A stretch of 64,000 bases of DNA from Asanoa hainanensis (GCF_900188485.1 NZ_FZPH01000003.1:248001-312000), one strand, 5' to 3'. Shown: positions 49,252 through 58,718, counted from the first letter of the stretch. The notes: generated from the letters alone by a model not told the origin. Translations and numbers: made by a program.

Positions 49252-49263
49252 CTGGTTTTCGTG

Positions 49264-49818
49264 ATGAAGGACGTCCTGTACCTGGAGCGGATCGAGCAGG
49301 CCGAGGCACTGCTCAAGCCGCACCGCATCGAGGTGCTGCGGCAGCTCGCCGAACCCCGGTCGTGCACCGAGGTCGCGACGGAGCTCGGCCAGACGCCGCA
49401 GCGCGTCTACTACCACGTCAAGCGGCTGGTGGATGCCGGCCTCGTCACGCAGGTGTCCGAGCGCAAGGTGCGCGGCATCAGCGAGGGGATCTACCAGGCC
49501 GGCGCCCGGTCCTACTGGTTGTCGCCGCGGCTGGTCGGGCGGATCGGCCTGCGCAAAGCCCAGGACGAGCTGAGCCTCGGCTACCTGCTCGACCTGATGG
49601 AAGAGGTGCAGGCCGACATCGGCGCCCTCGACCGCACCGCGCCGGAGCTGCCGTCGATCGGCGTCTCCGGTGAGATCCACATCCGACCCGAGCGGCGTCA
49701 GGAGTTCCTCGACGACCTCCAGTCGACGTTGCAGGAGCTGTTCACCCGCTACGGCGGCGCCGAGGGAGACGCCTTCAAGCTCGCCGTGGCCTGCTATCCC
49801 AAGGGAGAAGAACGATGA
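49264..49818 (+). CDS. Winged-helix (ArsR-like) transcriptional regulator
   Basis: A 184-residue regulator. The HTH (about 15-60) has AEALLKPHRIEVLRQLAEPRSCTEVATELG and recognition region TPQRVYYHVKRLVDAGL. A helical C-terminal region (LGYLLDLMEEVQADIGAL) and a late RPERRQEFLDDLQSTLQEL helix probably dimerise or bind ligand. A GTG one codon upstream is an alternative start. It overlaps the SRPBCC gene by four bases. Confidence 0.9.
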   Translation: MKDVLYLERIEQAEALLKPHRIEVLRQLAEPRSCTEVATELGQTPQRVYYHVKRLVDAGLVTQVSERKVRGISEGIYQAGARSYWLSPRLVGRIGLRKAQDELSLGYLLDLMEEVQADIGALDRTAPELPSIGVSGEIHIRPERRQEFLDDLQSTLQELFTRYGGAEGDAFKLAVACYPKGEER

Positions 49819-50648
49819 CCGTGATCGCCAAGGCCCGCGTCAACGCCCCGATCAAGCAGGTGCGGCACGCGCTCACCGACGCCGCCGAGCTGCGCGTCTG
49901 GCTCGCCGAGCACGCCGACGTCGACCTGCCCGACCGCTACGCGTTCTGGGGCCGCTACACGCCCGAGGGAGACGCGCCGCATCAGCGGCCGACCCGGTCC
50001 GACGACGCTGGGGTGGCGTTCACCTGGCGCCTCGACGGGGTCGACACCACCACCGAGATCGCCGTCGAGGCCGAGGGCGACGACAGCACGGTCGTCACGG
50101 TCGACCAGAGCCACTTCGACTTCGCCGAGATGATGAGCGGCAGCAGCATCCGCGGCGTGCTACAGACCTTCTGGGCGCTGTCGGTGGCTAACCTGGTCGA
50201 CCACCTGGAGGGCCGCGCCCTGACACCGAAGGTCGACTTCACGGCACAGGACCTGCGCGCCGAGTTCGAGGTCGCCGCGCCGGTCGACCGGGTCTTCACG
50301 TCCTTGACCGACTCCGCCCAGGCCAGCGAGTGGTTCGGCTACCCCGTCGGCATCGAGCCGTGGGTCGGAGGCCGGTTCGCGATGGGCGGTCTGGACGCCA
50401 ACCCGAACCCGGCGAAGATCCTCGAACTCGTGCCGGACGCCCGCTTCTCCATCGACTTCGGCCCCGCCGGCGTCGGCACCTGGGAGCTGGCCGGTTCGGA
50501 GGGCAAGACCCGCCTCACCCTCGTACAGAGCGGCTTCGACACCGCCAACCCGCCCTACGCGGCCTGGGGAGGCATCCTCTCCGGCACCGCCGGCCTACGC
50601 CGCTTCCACGAACTCCCCGGCCAACCACAGGTCTTCCTGCCGGTCTGA
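49815..50648 (+). CDS. Tandem SRPBCC (AHSA1-like) domain protein
   Basis: A 277-residue protein made of two START/AHSA1-type domains: residues 1-135 (ARVNAPIKQVRHALTDAAELRVWLA) and 145-277 (FEVAAPVDRVFTSLTDSAQASEWFG, then EPWVGGRFAM). Single-domain homologues are usual. ArsR-type regulator plus SRPBCC is a common pair; the barrel may bind a hydrophobic ligand. Followed by short GCCC...GGGC repeats and a terminator hairpin. Confidence 0.9.
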   Translation: MTVIAKARVNAPIKQVRHALTDAAELRVWLAEHADVDLPDRYAFWGRYTPEGDAPHQRPTRSDDAGVAFTWRLDGVDTTTEIAVEAEGDDSTVVTVDQSHFDFAEMMSGSSIRGVLQTFWALSVANLVDHLEGRALTPKVDFTAQDLRAEFEVAAPVDRVFTSLTDSAQASEWFGYPVGIEPWVGGRFAMGGLDANPNPAKILELVPDARFSIDFGPAGVGTWELAGSEGKTRLTLVQSGFDTANPPYAAWGGILSGTAGLRRFHELPGQPQVFLPV

Positions 50649-50723
50649 CCCGGACCAGGCCATGCCCGCCGGGCACGGCCAAGCCCACCGGGCACGGCTG
50701 GGCCGCCCGGAAGGGTCGGTGCT

Positions 50724-50757
50724 CTGGGTGGTTCGATCTCGCGGTCGGGCCACCCAG
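50724..50757. terminator. Hairpin between convergent genes
   Basis: Eight-base arms CTGGGTGG and CCACCCAG with an 18-base loop, midway in the 115-base gap. Two near-identical GCCCRCCGGGCACGGC units occur just before it (about 50665-50700). Confidence 0.5.
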
Positions 50758-50763
50758 GGCTCG

Positions 50764-52107
50764 TCAGGCCGGCTTGGCCAGGACCGAGTCCGGGTCGTAG
50801 CGCCAGCGGATCTCGCCTAGCCGGTCGTTGGCTCCCTCCGTCCACATTGTGGCCAGCCGTTCCGCGGTGACCGGCAGGCCCATCAGGTTGGCGTTGCAGT
50901 CTTCGCGTAGCCATGGACCGACCGCCTCGCGGAAGTCGTAGGCCGCGTCCGGCAGGACCTTCGCGAAGAAGTCCGGGCGCACCCCGACCAGGGAGCACGC
51001 GAACGCGCCCGCGCGCCCCGCGACCGCCGAACCGCCCTCGACGTCGCGTGCCGCCGCGCCGCCGAGGTGGCGTAGCTCCGCCGAGACGAACGGCGCGTCG
51101 GCCGTCGGGCCGAAGGCAGCCAGGAAAGCCGTCGCGAAGGACTGGTCGATCGGGTCGAGCAGCATGCCGTAGACCTGGCTCGCGCCCGGCTCGGTCGGGT
51201 CGTTGTGGATCCGCGCGATCTGGCCCGCGGGCAACTCACCCAGCGCGTCGAGATAGACCGGCGCCGCCGACCGCAACGGCGCGGCCAGCGACGCACCCTC
51301 GGAGACCGAGCCCGGATAGGCGAACCGCACCGACAGCAGCGTGCGCCCGCGCAACGCCTCGGGGATCTGCTCGATCGGTGGCATCCGGATGATCGCCACG
51401 CTGGTCGACACCTGGTCGTCGGCCGTGGCCGTGTAGTCGACCCACGCCCGCAGCGCCGGCTCGATGTCGGCCGCGTCGAACATCAGCGAGCCGCCGTAGA
51501 GCCGGGAGAGCTCGACGAGCCGCACGCGCACCGAAGTCACGACGCCCAGCCCGAACTTGCCGCCCCGCAGCGCCCAGAACAGGTCGGCATGCGAGGTCGC
51601 CGAGGCCGTGACGATCTCGCCGGACCCGGTCACCACGGTGAAGTCGAGAACGTAGTCGGACGCGTAGCCGTGGCTGCGGGCCAGCGGGCCGAGGCCGCCA
51701 CCGGTCAACAGGCCGATCACGCCGACGGTGGACGCCGCGCCGGCGATCGGCAGCAGCCCGTGCCCGGCCGCCGCCTCGACCACTGCGCCCCACCGCTGGC
51801 CGGCACCGATCGTCGCCGTTCGGGTTGACGGGTCGACGACCAGGCCGTCGAGCCGCCGGGTGGTGATCAGCAGGCCCGAGGTGATCGACGCCTCGGCACC
51901 GTGGCCGGTGCCCTGGACGTGCACGTGCAGCCCGTGGTCACCGGCGTAGCGGATGGCCGCGGCGACGTCGGCCGCCGACGTCGCGCCGACCACCAGGTCG
52001 GGGGTGTGCGTGGCGCCGGTGTTCCACGCGGCGACCTCGTCGGCGTAGCCCTCGTCGTAAGCGGCCAGCACCGGGCCGGTCACCTGTGCCGACAGGGTGG
52101 AAGTCAT
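50764..52107 (-). CDS. FAD-binding oxidoreductase (berberine-bridge/PCMH type)
   Basis: A 447-residue flavin oxidase. The PCMH FAD domain (about 30-205) has DLVVGATSAADVAAAIRYA and VQGTGHGAEAS, whose His is the likely covalent FAD site. GGGLGPLARSHGYASD and GGKFGLGVVTSV follow. The C-terminal BBE segment ends NANLMGLP..RLGEIRWRYDPDSVLA. It lacks a clear second (Cys) flavin link. No signal peptide is seen with the ATG at 52107. Probably oxidises a small alcohol, sugar or secondary metabolite. Confidence 0.9.
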   Translation of the reverse strand: MTSTLSAQVTGPVLAAYDEGYADEVAAWNTGATHTPDLVVGATSAADVAAAIRYAGDHGLHVHVQGTGHGAEASITSGLLITTRRLDGLVVDPSTRTATIGAGQRWGAVVEAAAGHGLLPIAGAASTVGVIGLLTGGGLGPLARSHGYASDYVLDFTVVTGSGEIVTASATSHADLFWALRGGKFGLGVVTSVRVRLVELSRLYGGSLMFDAADIEPALRAWVDYTATADDQVSTSVAIIRMPPIEQIPEALRGRTLLSVRFAYPGSVSEGASLAAPLRSAAPVYLDALGELPAGQIARIHNDPTEPGASQVYGMLLDPIDQSFATAFLAAFGPTADAPFVSAELRHLGGAAARDVEGGSAVAGRAGAFACSLVGVRPDFFAKVLPDAAYDFREAVGPWLREDCNANLMGLPVTAERLATMWTEGANDRLGEIRWRYDPDSVLAKPA

Positions 52108-52186
52108 GGCACTCCTCCGTTGGCGGATACGTGTCCTGTCCGTTCTAGCCGCCGGGTACGACATTCCCACCTGGGATCATGAGGTC

Positions 52187-52654
52187 ATGGCACGCGAGCC
52201 GCACCTGCTGCCCGTCGACTCCGACATCGACCTCGGCATACCCGCTCAGCGGACGGAAACACACTGGCCGGTGGTCGTCTCGGTGTCGGCCGGCGGGGTC
52301 CTCGGCGCGCTGGCCCGCTACGGCATCGGCCACGCCTGGCCGACCCCACCCGGGGGTTTCCCCTGGGCCACCTTCGTGATCAACGTCACCGGCTGCCTAC
52401 TGATCGGCGCGCTGATGGTGCTCGTCACCGAGCTTTTCACCGAGCAGCGCCTGCTCCGCCCGTTCCTCGGCGTCGGCGTGCTGGGCGGCTACACGACCTT
52501 CTCCACGTACGCGGTCGACCTGAGGAACCTGATCGTGGCCGGCGCGCCCGGCACGGCGACGCTCTACCTGCTCACCACGCTGGCGGCGGCCCTGCTGGCC
52601 GTGCTGCTCGGGATGACCGCCGCCCGGATGGTCACCTGGCTGGTGACCGCGTGA
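52187..52654 (+). CDS. crcB: Fluoride channel subunit CrcB/FluC, longer subunit
   Basis: A 155-residue four-helix membrane protein with a 35-residue hydrophilic N-terminal extension. Signature parts are GGVLGALARYGIG, FPWATFVINVTGCLLIGAL (the Asn of the fluoride pore) and GGYTTFSTYAVD. It exports toxic fluoride. The GTGA overlap with a second crcB gene implies a heterodimeric channel. No fluoride riboswitch was recognised upstream. Confidence 0.93.
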   Translation: MAREPHLLPVDSDIDLGIPAQRTETHWPVVVSVSAGGVLGALARYGIGHAWPTPPGGFPWATFVINVTGCLLIGALMVLVTELFTEQRLLRPFLGVGVLGGYTTFSTYAVDLRNLIVAGAPGTATLYLLTTLAAALLAVLLGMTAARMVTWLVTA

Positions 52655-53022
52655 CCCTGTTGTTCGTGGCGATCGGCGCGGCGGTGGGCGCACCCGCCCG
52701 CTACCTGACCGACCGCGCGATCCAACGCCTGCACAGCGACCGCTTCCCGTTCGGGACGCTGACCGTCAACATCGTGGGCTCGTTCGTCCTCGGCCTGGTC
52801 ACCGGCGGCACGGTCACCACCACCGGCGTGTACGCCCTGGTCGGCACCGGCTTCTGCGGCGCGCTGACCACCTACTCGACGTTCGGCTACGAGACCGTCC
52901 GCTTGCTGGAACAGGGCGCACCGCGCAGGGCGGTCGGCTATGCGGCGCTGAGCATCGCGGCGGGCCTGGGCGCGGCGAGCGCCGGTGTCGCCATCGGCCT
53001 CACCGTATGGAACGCCGCGTGA
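52651..53022 (+). CDS. crcB: Fluoride channel subunit CrcB/FluC, shorter subunit
   Basis: A 123-residue second subunit with GAAVGAPARYLTDRA, FPFGTLTVNIVGSFVLG and FCGALTTYSTFGYE. It forms a dual-topology heterodimer with the preceding subunit in many Gram-positives. The 3' end overlaps convergent MFS by 23 bases. Confidence 0.93.
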   Translation: MTLLFVAIGAAVGAPARYLTDRAIQRLHSDRFPFGTLTVNIVGSFVLGLVTGGTVTTTGVYALVGTGFCGALTTYSTFGYETVRLLEQGAPRRAVGYAALSIAAGLGAASAGVAIGLTVWNAA

Positions 53023-54175
53023 CGACCGTGCCGGCAGCCACCCCGAAGCCCAGGGTCAACAGCCCGATCGGGACGAGCGCCAGGTACGGCACCCGGAAGC
53101 CACCGGTCAGGTCGTGCAGGAACCCAACCGCGACCGGGCCCAGCGAGGCCAGCAGGTAGCCGACGAAGAACGCCATCCCGGACGCCCGGGGCGTGTCCGC
53201 CGGCGTCGGCGCGACCTGCCCGACCACGGTAAGTGCGAGCGAGAAGTTGGCACCCACCCCGAGGCCCAGCAGCGCCGCCCAGAGGGCCGGTGCGCTCAGC
53301 GGCGACACCCCGATCAGCACGAGGCAGCCGATGGCGAGCAGCAGCGCGACCACGATCGCCGGACGCGGGTCGCGGCGGGCCAGTGCCGGTGCGACCAGCG
53401 CCGACACCACCTGGGTCGCACTGAACAGCGCGAGCAGCCCACCCGCCCGGGCGGCCGACCAGCCCAACTCCGTGTAGCGGGCGGCCAGCCAGGCCAGCGG
53501 CGCGTAGTACAACAGCGATTGCCCGCCCATGTAGAGCGTGACCATCCAGGCATCCCGGTCGCGCCACGGCGACCAGTCCGAGCCGACCGCGACGGCCACC
53601 CCGCGCGGTGCCACGGCCGGCCGCACCACCAGCCAGCAGACCGCCAACGCGAGCCCGGCCGGCAAAGCCCACAACGCCAGCGCGGAGCGCCAGGACCCGC
53701 CCAGAAAATCACGCAGCGGCTCGGTGCCGCCCGAGCCGATCAGCGCACCGGAGATCAGCGCCGTCGTGTAGAGCCCGGTGACCGGCCCGACCCGGTCCGG
53801 GAACCGGTCGCGGACGAGCGCGGGCATCAACGCACCGCCGACCGCGATCGCCACCCCGACCAGCACGGTCGCGCCGTAGAGCAGCCCGGTCCCGGCCAGC
53901 GGGCGGACCGCCGTCGCCACGGTGAGCAGCGCCAGCGCGAGCGCCATTGTGCGGCCGGTGCCCCAGCGGCCCGCCGCCCAGGCCGCAGCCGGTGCGAACA
54001 GCCCCATGCAGACGACCGGCACCGCGGTCAGGACGCCGGCCGCCGAGGCGGACAGCCCGAGCGACCCGCGGACCGCGTCGACGATCGGTGGCACGGACGC
54101 GATGACCGGGCGCAGGTTGACCGCGGCGAGCAGGACCGCCGCCAGCCAGGCGGCGGTGGTGAGCCTGCCCCTCAC
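53000..54175 (-). CDS. MFS transporter, CynX/NimT type
   Basis: A 391-residue major facilitator with about 12 membrane segments: VLLAAVNLRPVIASVPPIVD at the N-terminus, typical of the CynX/NimT group, and VGYLLASLGPVAVGFLHDLTGG late. The GTG start overlaps the pobA stop by four bases (GTGA), making it the last gene of the aromatic-degradation operon. It may import or export an aromatic acid such as 4-hydroxybenzoate; this is inferred from context. Confidence 0.88.
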   Translation of the reverse strand: MRGRLTTAAWLAAVLLAAVNLRPVIASVPPIVDAVRGSLGLSASAAGVLTAVPVVCMGLFAPAAAWAAGRWGTGRTMALALALLTVATAVRPLAGTGLLYGATVLVGVAIAVGGALMPALVRDRFPDRVGPVTGLYTTALISGALIGSGGTEPLRDFLGGSWRSALALWALPAGLALAVCWLVVRPAVAPRGVAVAVGSDWSPWRDRDAWMVTLYMGGQSLLYYAPLAWLAARYTELGWSAARAGGLLALFSATQVVSALVAPALARRDPRPAIVVALLLAIGCLVLIGVSPLSAPALWAALLGLGVGANFSLALTVVGQVAPTPADTPRASGMAFFVGYLLASLGPVAVGFLHDLTGGFRVPYLALVPIGLLTLGFGVAAGTVVTRRSIR

Positions 54176-55347
54176 GGGAACGGGAAACCGACGTAGTTCT
54201 CGGCCAGCGACGTGGCCGCCGCCCGCGACGAGGTCACGTAGCGCAGTTGGGACAGCTGGAGCGCCAGGTCGAACGGGTCGTCGCCGGTCGGGTGCAGCAT
54301 CGAGGTCATCCACCAGGAGAAGTGCTGGACCCGCCAGACCCGGCGCAGGCAGGTCTCCGAGTACGCGTCGAGCCCGGCCCGATCGCCGGTCGCGTACCAG
54401 GAGGTCAGCGCGTCGGCGAGCACCTTGACGTCGGCCACGGCCAGGTTGAGGCCCTTCGCACCGGTCGGGGGCACGATGTGCGCGGCGTCCCCGGCCAGGA
54501 ACAGCTGACCATATTGCATCGGCGACACGACGAAGCTGCGCATCGCGGCGACCGACCGCTCCAGGATCGGCCCGTCGGCGAGCTTCCATGACGGGTCGGC
54601 CCGGTCGAGCCGCGCCCGCAGCTCGCTCCAGATCCGCTCGTCAGGCCACGAGGCCAGGTCTTCGTCGGGACGCACCTGGAGGTACATCCGCGTCACGGTG
54701 GGCGAGCGCATGCTGTGCAGAGCGAACCCACGCGCGCTGTGCGCGTAGATCAGCTCCTCCGACGAGGGCGGCGCCTCCGCCAGGATCCCCAACCAGGCGT
54801 GCGGATAGTCGCGCTGGTGCACCGTCAACACCCCGTCGGGCACGGAGGCCCGCGAGACGCCGTGGAACCCGTCGCACCCGGCGATCACGTCACAACGCAA
54901 CGAGCGCGCGGTCCCAGCGGCATCCACATAGGACACGATGGGCGCCGACGAGGAGAGACCGGACAGCGACACCGACGACACCGAGAACTCCAACGGCCCG
55001 TCCCACGCGGCGATCAGATCCTTGACCACCTCGTGCTGCCCGTAAATGGTGATCTCCCGCCCGGCCAGCTCGGTCAGCGGGATCCGGTGCGCCGACCGCT
55101 CGAAGAGCAGCTCGATGCCGTGGTGCACCATCCGCTCGCGGTGCAGCCGGTCGGCCAGCCCGAGCGAGGTGAGCAGGTCGACCGTGCCGTGCTCGAGCAC
55201 GCCGGCCCGAATCCTTGCCTCCACATAGGACCGGGACTGGCGTTCGAGCACGACACAGTCGATGCCGCGCGACCGCAGCAGGTGGGCGAGCACGAGCCCG
55301 GCCGGACCGGCCCCGACGATGCCCACCTGGGTGCGCTCTTCCGACAT
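54172..55347 (-). CDS. pobA: 4-hydroxybenzoate 3-monooxygenase
   Basis: A 391-residue flavoprotein that hydroxylates 4-hydroxybenzoate to protocatechuate using NAD(P)H and oxygen. FAD motifs are VGIVGAGPAGLVLAHLL (8-24) and LFLAGDAAHIVPPTGAKGLN. PobA-specific stretches are RIRAGVLEHGTVDLL and the terminal ENYVGFPFP. Its product feeds pcaHG encoded divergently at 63011. It directly abuts the MetE-like gene and overlaps the MFS gene. Confidence 0.95.
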   Translation of the reverse strand: MSEERTQVGIVGAGPAGLVLAHLLRSRGIDCVVLERQSRSYVEARIRAGVLEHGTVDLLTSLGLADRLHRERMVHHGIELLFERSAHRIPLTELAGREITIYGQHEVVKDLIAAWDGPLEFSVSSVSLSGLSSSAPIVSYVDAAGTARSLRCDVIAGCDGFHGVSRASVPDGVLTVHQRDYPHAWLGILAEAPPSSEELIYAHSARGFALHSMRSPTVTRMYLQVRPDEDLASWPDERIWSELRARLDRADPSWKLADGPILERSVAAMRSFVVSPMQYGQLFLAGDAAHIVPPTGAKGLNLAVADVKVLADALTSWYATGDRAGLDAYSETCLRRVWRVQHFSWWMTSMLHPTGDDPFDLALQLSQLRYVTSSRAAATSLAENYVGFPFP

Positions 55348-56469
55348 TCAGCCCCACACCTCTTGCGCGGTCTCGACGATCAGGCGAAGCTTGGCGACCT
55401 CGTCGTCGTAGCTGAGCACGTTGCCCTCGACGGTCGACGAGAACCCGCACTGCGGCGACAGGCAGAGCTGCTCCAGCGGCACGTATTTGCTGGCCTCGTC
55501 GATGCGCCGCTTCAGCGCGTCCTTGGACTCCAGTGCGCCGTTCTTGGTGGTGACCAGACCGAGCACGACCATCTTTCCCGGCGGTACGAACCGCAGGGGC
55601 GCGAAGCCGCCGGAGCGCTCGTCGTCGAACTCCAGGAAGAACCCGTCGACCGCGAGCTCCGAGAACAGCGCCTCGGCCACGAAGTCGTAGCCGCCCTCGG
55701 CCGCCCACGACGACCGGAAGTTGCCCCGGCACATGTGCGTGGTCACCGCCAGCCCGGCCGGCCGGTCCTGGATCGCCGCGTTGATCTGCTTGATGTAGCG
55801 CAGGTGCTGGTGCTCGGCGTCGTCACCGCGCTCGGTGAGCTGCTTGCGCTGCTCGGGGTCGTTCAGATAGGCCAGGCTGGTGTCGTCGAGCTGGAGGTAG
55901 CGGCAACCGAGCGCAGCCACGGCCGCCACCTGCGCGGCGTAGGCCGCCGACAGGTCGGCCCAGAACTGCTCCTCGTCGGGATAGACCGCCGGGTCGATCG
56001 ACGCCTTCCCGCCCCGGTAGTGCACCATGCTCGGCGACGGGATGGTCAGCTTGGCCGTCACCCCGGGATCCACCGTGGAATTCAAGAAAGCGAAGTCTTC
56101 GCCGAAGATGGTCTTCTCCAGCCGGACCGGGCCGTCGACCGCCAGCGCCGCCGACGTGAAGTCGAGGTCGCCGGCCTTGTTGTGGAAGTGCACCCGGATC
56201 TTCTCGTCGGTGGAGTGGATGCCACCGAGCTGGTAGATGAAGTCCATGTGCCACGACGTGCGGCGAAACTCGCCGTCGGTCGCCGACGAGAGCCCGACGT
56301 CGCGCTGCATCCGCACCACGTCCCGGACCGCGTCGTCCTCGACGGCGCGTAGCTCCTCGGCCGAGATCGTGCCGGCCGCCCGGTCGGCCCGCGCCTTGAG
56401 CAGCCGCTCCGGGCGCAGCAGGCTGCCGACGTGGTCGGCCCGGAACGGCGGCGTGTCGCGCAAGGTCAT
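55348..56469 (-). CDS. MetE-like cobalamin-independent methyltransferase
   Basis: A 373-residue protein of the C-terminal methionine-synthase (MetE/UROD) family. ADHVGSLLRPERLL opens the barrel; zinc ligands appear in THMCRGNF (H-x-C), the Glu of FFLEFDDE and SPQCGFSS. It is half the length of true MetE and has no N-terminal domain. Such short forms transfer methyl groups from varied donors. Inside an aromatic operon it may accept a methyl from a methoxylated aromatic compound, or simply salvage methionine; the sequence cannot decide. Confidence 0.85.
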   Translation of the reverse strand: MTLRDTPPFRADHVGSLLRPERLLKARADRAAGTISAEELRAVEDDAVRDVVRMQRDVGLSSATDGEFRRTSWHMDFIYQLGGIHSTDEKIRVHFHNKAGDLDFTSAALAVDGPVRLEKTIFGEDFAFLNSTVDPGVTAKLTIPSPSMVHYRGGKASIDPAVYPDEEQFWADLSAAYAAQVAAVAALGCRYLQLDDTSLAYLNDPEQRKQLTERGDDAEHQHLRYIKQINAAIQDRPAGLAVTTHMCRGNFRSSWAAEGGYDFVAEALFSELAVDGFFLEFDDERSGGFAPLRFVPPGKMVVLGLVTTKNGALESKDALKRRIDEASKYVPLEQLCLSPQCGFSSTVEGNVLSYDDEVAKLRLIVETAQEVWG

Positions 56470-56493
56470 TTCTGCACCTCTCGATCAGCAGGA

Positions 56494-57951
56494 TCAGAAC
56501 GGGTAGGCCGGGATCTCGCCGCGCAGCGTGATCCAGCGCTGCTCGGTGAACGCGTCGAGGTTGCCGGCGCCACCGAACCTCGCGCCGGTGCCCGAGTCGA
56601 GGACACCGCCGAACGGTGCCACCGCCTCGTCGTTGACGGTCTGGTCGTTGATGTGCACGATCCCGCTCGGGATCCGCTCGGCGAGGGCCAGCCCGCGCAT
56701 CGCGTCGCCGGTCAGGATGCTCAGCGACAGGCCGTAGGGCGAGTCGGCGGCCAGCTCGGCCGCCTCGTCGAGGCCGCTGAACCGGACCACCGGGGCAACC
56801 GGGCCGAACACCTCTTCCGCGTACGCCGGCATGTCCGTGCGCACCTGGTCGAGCACCGTCGGCCGGTAGAAGAGCCCTTCGTGCTTGCCGCCGGCGACGA
56901 GCCGCGCGCCGGCGTCGACGGTGGCGTTGACCAGCGCGTGCACCTTGTCGCGCTGGCCCTCGTCGACCAGCGGCCCGAGCGCGACCTGGCCGGTGAACGG
57001 GTCGCCGACGGGGAGGTGGTCGGCGTGCTCGGCGAGCTTGGCCACGTAGTCGTCGGCGATCCGCTCGTGCACCAGATGCCGTCCCGCGGTCATGCAGATC
57101 TGGCCCTGGTGCAGGAACGATCCCCAAGCGCCGGCGGAGACCGCCCGCTCCAGGTCGGCGTCGTCGAGCACGACGAGCGCCGAGTTGCCGCCCAACTCCA
57201 GGTGCACCCGCTTGAGGTGCCGCGCGGCGAGCTCGGCGACCCGCCTGCCGGTCGCGCTGGACCCGGTGAACGAGACCACCCGCACCAGGGGCTCGGCGAC
57301 CAGCGCGGAGCCGGCCTCGGCGCCGCCGGGCAGCACGTGCAGCAGGCCCTCCGGCAGGCCCGCCTCGGCGAACACCCGGGCGATGGCGAACCCGCCGCTG
57401 ACCGGGGTGCGCAGGTCCGGCTTGAGCACCACGGCGTTGCCGAGCGCGAGCGCCGGCGCCACCGAGCGGATCGACAGGATCAGCGGCACGTTGAACGGCG
57501 AGATCACGCCGACCACGCCGACGGGTACGCGCTTGATCAGGCTCAGCCGCGGCTGGTTGCTCTGCAGGATCTCGCCGACCGGACGGTGGGCCAGCCCGGC
57601 CGCTTCGTAGCACTCCTGGGTCGCGACGCCGACCGCGAAGTCGCCCAGGCCCGGCACGGCGCCGGTCTCCCGGACCACCCAGTCGCGCAACTCGGCCGCG
57701 TTGGCCTCGATCAGCGCGCCGGCCCGGCGCAGCACCGCCGCGCGCTCCTCGAACGAGGTCGCCGCCCAGGCCCGCTGGGCGGCTGCGGCGGAAGCCGCAG
57801 AGGCGGCGACGTCACCGGCGTCAGCCACACCGGTGCGGCCGAGCGACCCGCCGGTCGCCTTCTCCAGGATCTCCGCCGAACCGCCGGCCGAAGAGATCCA
57901 GTCGCCGGTGAATACCTTGCCGTTCCAGAGCGAGGGGTCGAAGAATGTCAT
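56494..57951 (-). CDS. Aromatic aldehyde dehydrogenase (benzaldehyde/vanillin type)
   Basis: A 485-residue NAD(P)-dependent aldehyde dehydrogenase. SPFNVPLILSIRSVAPALALGN (Asn of the oxyanion hole), SFTGSSATGRRV (nucleotide site), LELGGNSALVVLDD (general-base Glu) and HQGQICMTAGRH (nucleophilic Cys) are all present. The C-terminal VNDEAVAPFGGVLDSG is typical of benzaldehyde-type enzymes. It would oxidise 4-hydroxybenzaldehyde or vanillin-like aldehydes to acids. Coupled to the ABC ATPase gene by four bases. Confidence 0.9.
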   Translation of the reverse strand: MTFFDPSLWNGKVFTGDWISSAGGSAEILEKATGGSLGRTGVADAGDVAASAASAAAAQRAWAATSFEERAAVLRRAGALIEANAAELRDWVVRETGAVPGLGDFAVGVATQECYEAAGLAHRPVGEILQSNQPRLSLIKRVPVGVVGVISPFNVPLILSIRSVAPALALGNAVVLKPDLRTPVSGGFAIARVFAEAGLPEGLLHVLPGGAEAGSALVAEPLVRVVSFTGSSATGRRVAELAARHLKRVHLELGGNSALVVLDDADLERAVSAGAWGSFLHQGQICMTAGRHLVHERIADDYVAKLAEHADHLPVGDPFTGQVALGPLVDEGQRDKVHALVNATVDAGARLVAGGKHEGLFYRPTVLDQVRTDMPAYAEEVFGPVAPVVRFSGLDEAAELAADSPYGLSLSILTGDAMRGLALAERIPSGIVHINDQTVNDEAVAPFGGVLDSGTGARFGGAGNLDAFTEQRWITLRGEIPAYPF

Positions 57952-58718
57952 GCCGGTGCCTTCACCTTCTGGATTTGGGCGTAGACCTGACCGCGCAGCT
58001 CGGTGAACCGCGCGTCGGACCGGGTGGTGAGCTGGTCGCGCTCGGCGGGCAGGTCGATGGTCAGGTCCTGCGCCACCGTCGTCGGCGACGCGGACAGCAC
58101 GATCACCCGCTGGCCGAGATAGACCGCCTCGTCAATGTCGTGCGTGACGAACAGCAGCGTGACGCCGAACCGTTGCCACACCGAGCGGACCAGGTCTTCG
58201 AGGTCCGCCCGGGTCTGCGCGTCGACGGCCGCGAACGGCTCGTCCATCAGCAGCACCCGCGGCTGGTACGCGATGGCCCGGGCGATCGCCACCCGCTGCT
58301 GCATGCCGCCGGAGAGCTGCCACGGATAGGCGCCGTGCGCGTCGGACAGTCCGACCGCCGCCAGGGCCTCTGCCGCCAGCGCCCCACGGTCGGAACGGGC
58401 CATGCCCTGCGCCTTGAGCGGAAGCTCGACGTTCTCGCGCACCCGCAGCCAAGGGAACAGGCTGCGCCCGTACTCCTGGAACACGACCGCGAGCCCCGGC
58501 GGCGGTGCGGTGACCGGCGTGCGCTGCACCAGCACCTCACCGGAGGTGGCTGGCAGCAGACCCGCGAGCACCCGCAGCAGGGTCGTCTTGCCGCACCCGG
58601 ACGGGCCGACCACGCAGGCGAACTGCCCCTCCGGCACGGAGAACGTCAGGTCGCCGACCGCGGTCACCCGCCGGCCGTGGCCGTCGTACACCTTGTGCAG
58701 GTTCTTGACCTCGAGCAT
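57948..58718 (-). CDS. ABC importer ATP-binding protein (SsuB/TauB type)
   Basis: A 256-residue ATPase with Walker A GPSGCGKTT, Q-loop VFQEYGRSLFPW, signature LSGGMQQRVAIARAIA, Walker B LLMDEPFAAVD and switch His in THDIDEAVYLG. It powers the two permeases encoded upstream. The operon context points to an aromatic acid, aldehyde or related organic anion as cargo. Confidence 0.93.
   Translation of the reverse strand: MLEVKNLHKVYDGHGRRVTAVGDLTFSVPEGQFACVVGPSGCGKTTLLRVLAGLLPATSGEVLVQRTPVTAPPPGLAVVFQEYGRSLFPWLRVRENVELPLKAQGMARSDRGALAAEALAAVGLSDAHGAYPWQLSGGMQQRVAIARAIAYQPRVLLMDEPFAAVDAQTRADLEDLVRSVWQRFGVTLLFVTHDIDEAVYLGQRVIVLSASPTTVAQDLTIDLPAERDQLTTRSDARFTELRGQVYAQIQKVKAPA

Noticed and set aside
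52108-52186. Possible fluoride riboswitch before the crcB pair
   Set aside because: The conserved crcB-motif elements (GGNGAUGG and the pseudoknot partner) are absent in this short leader.
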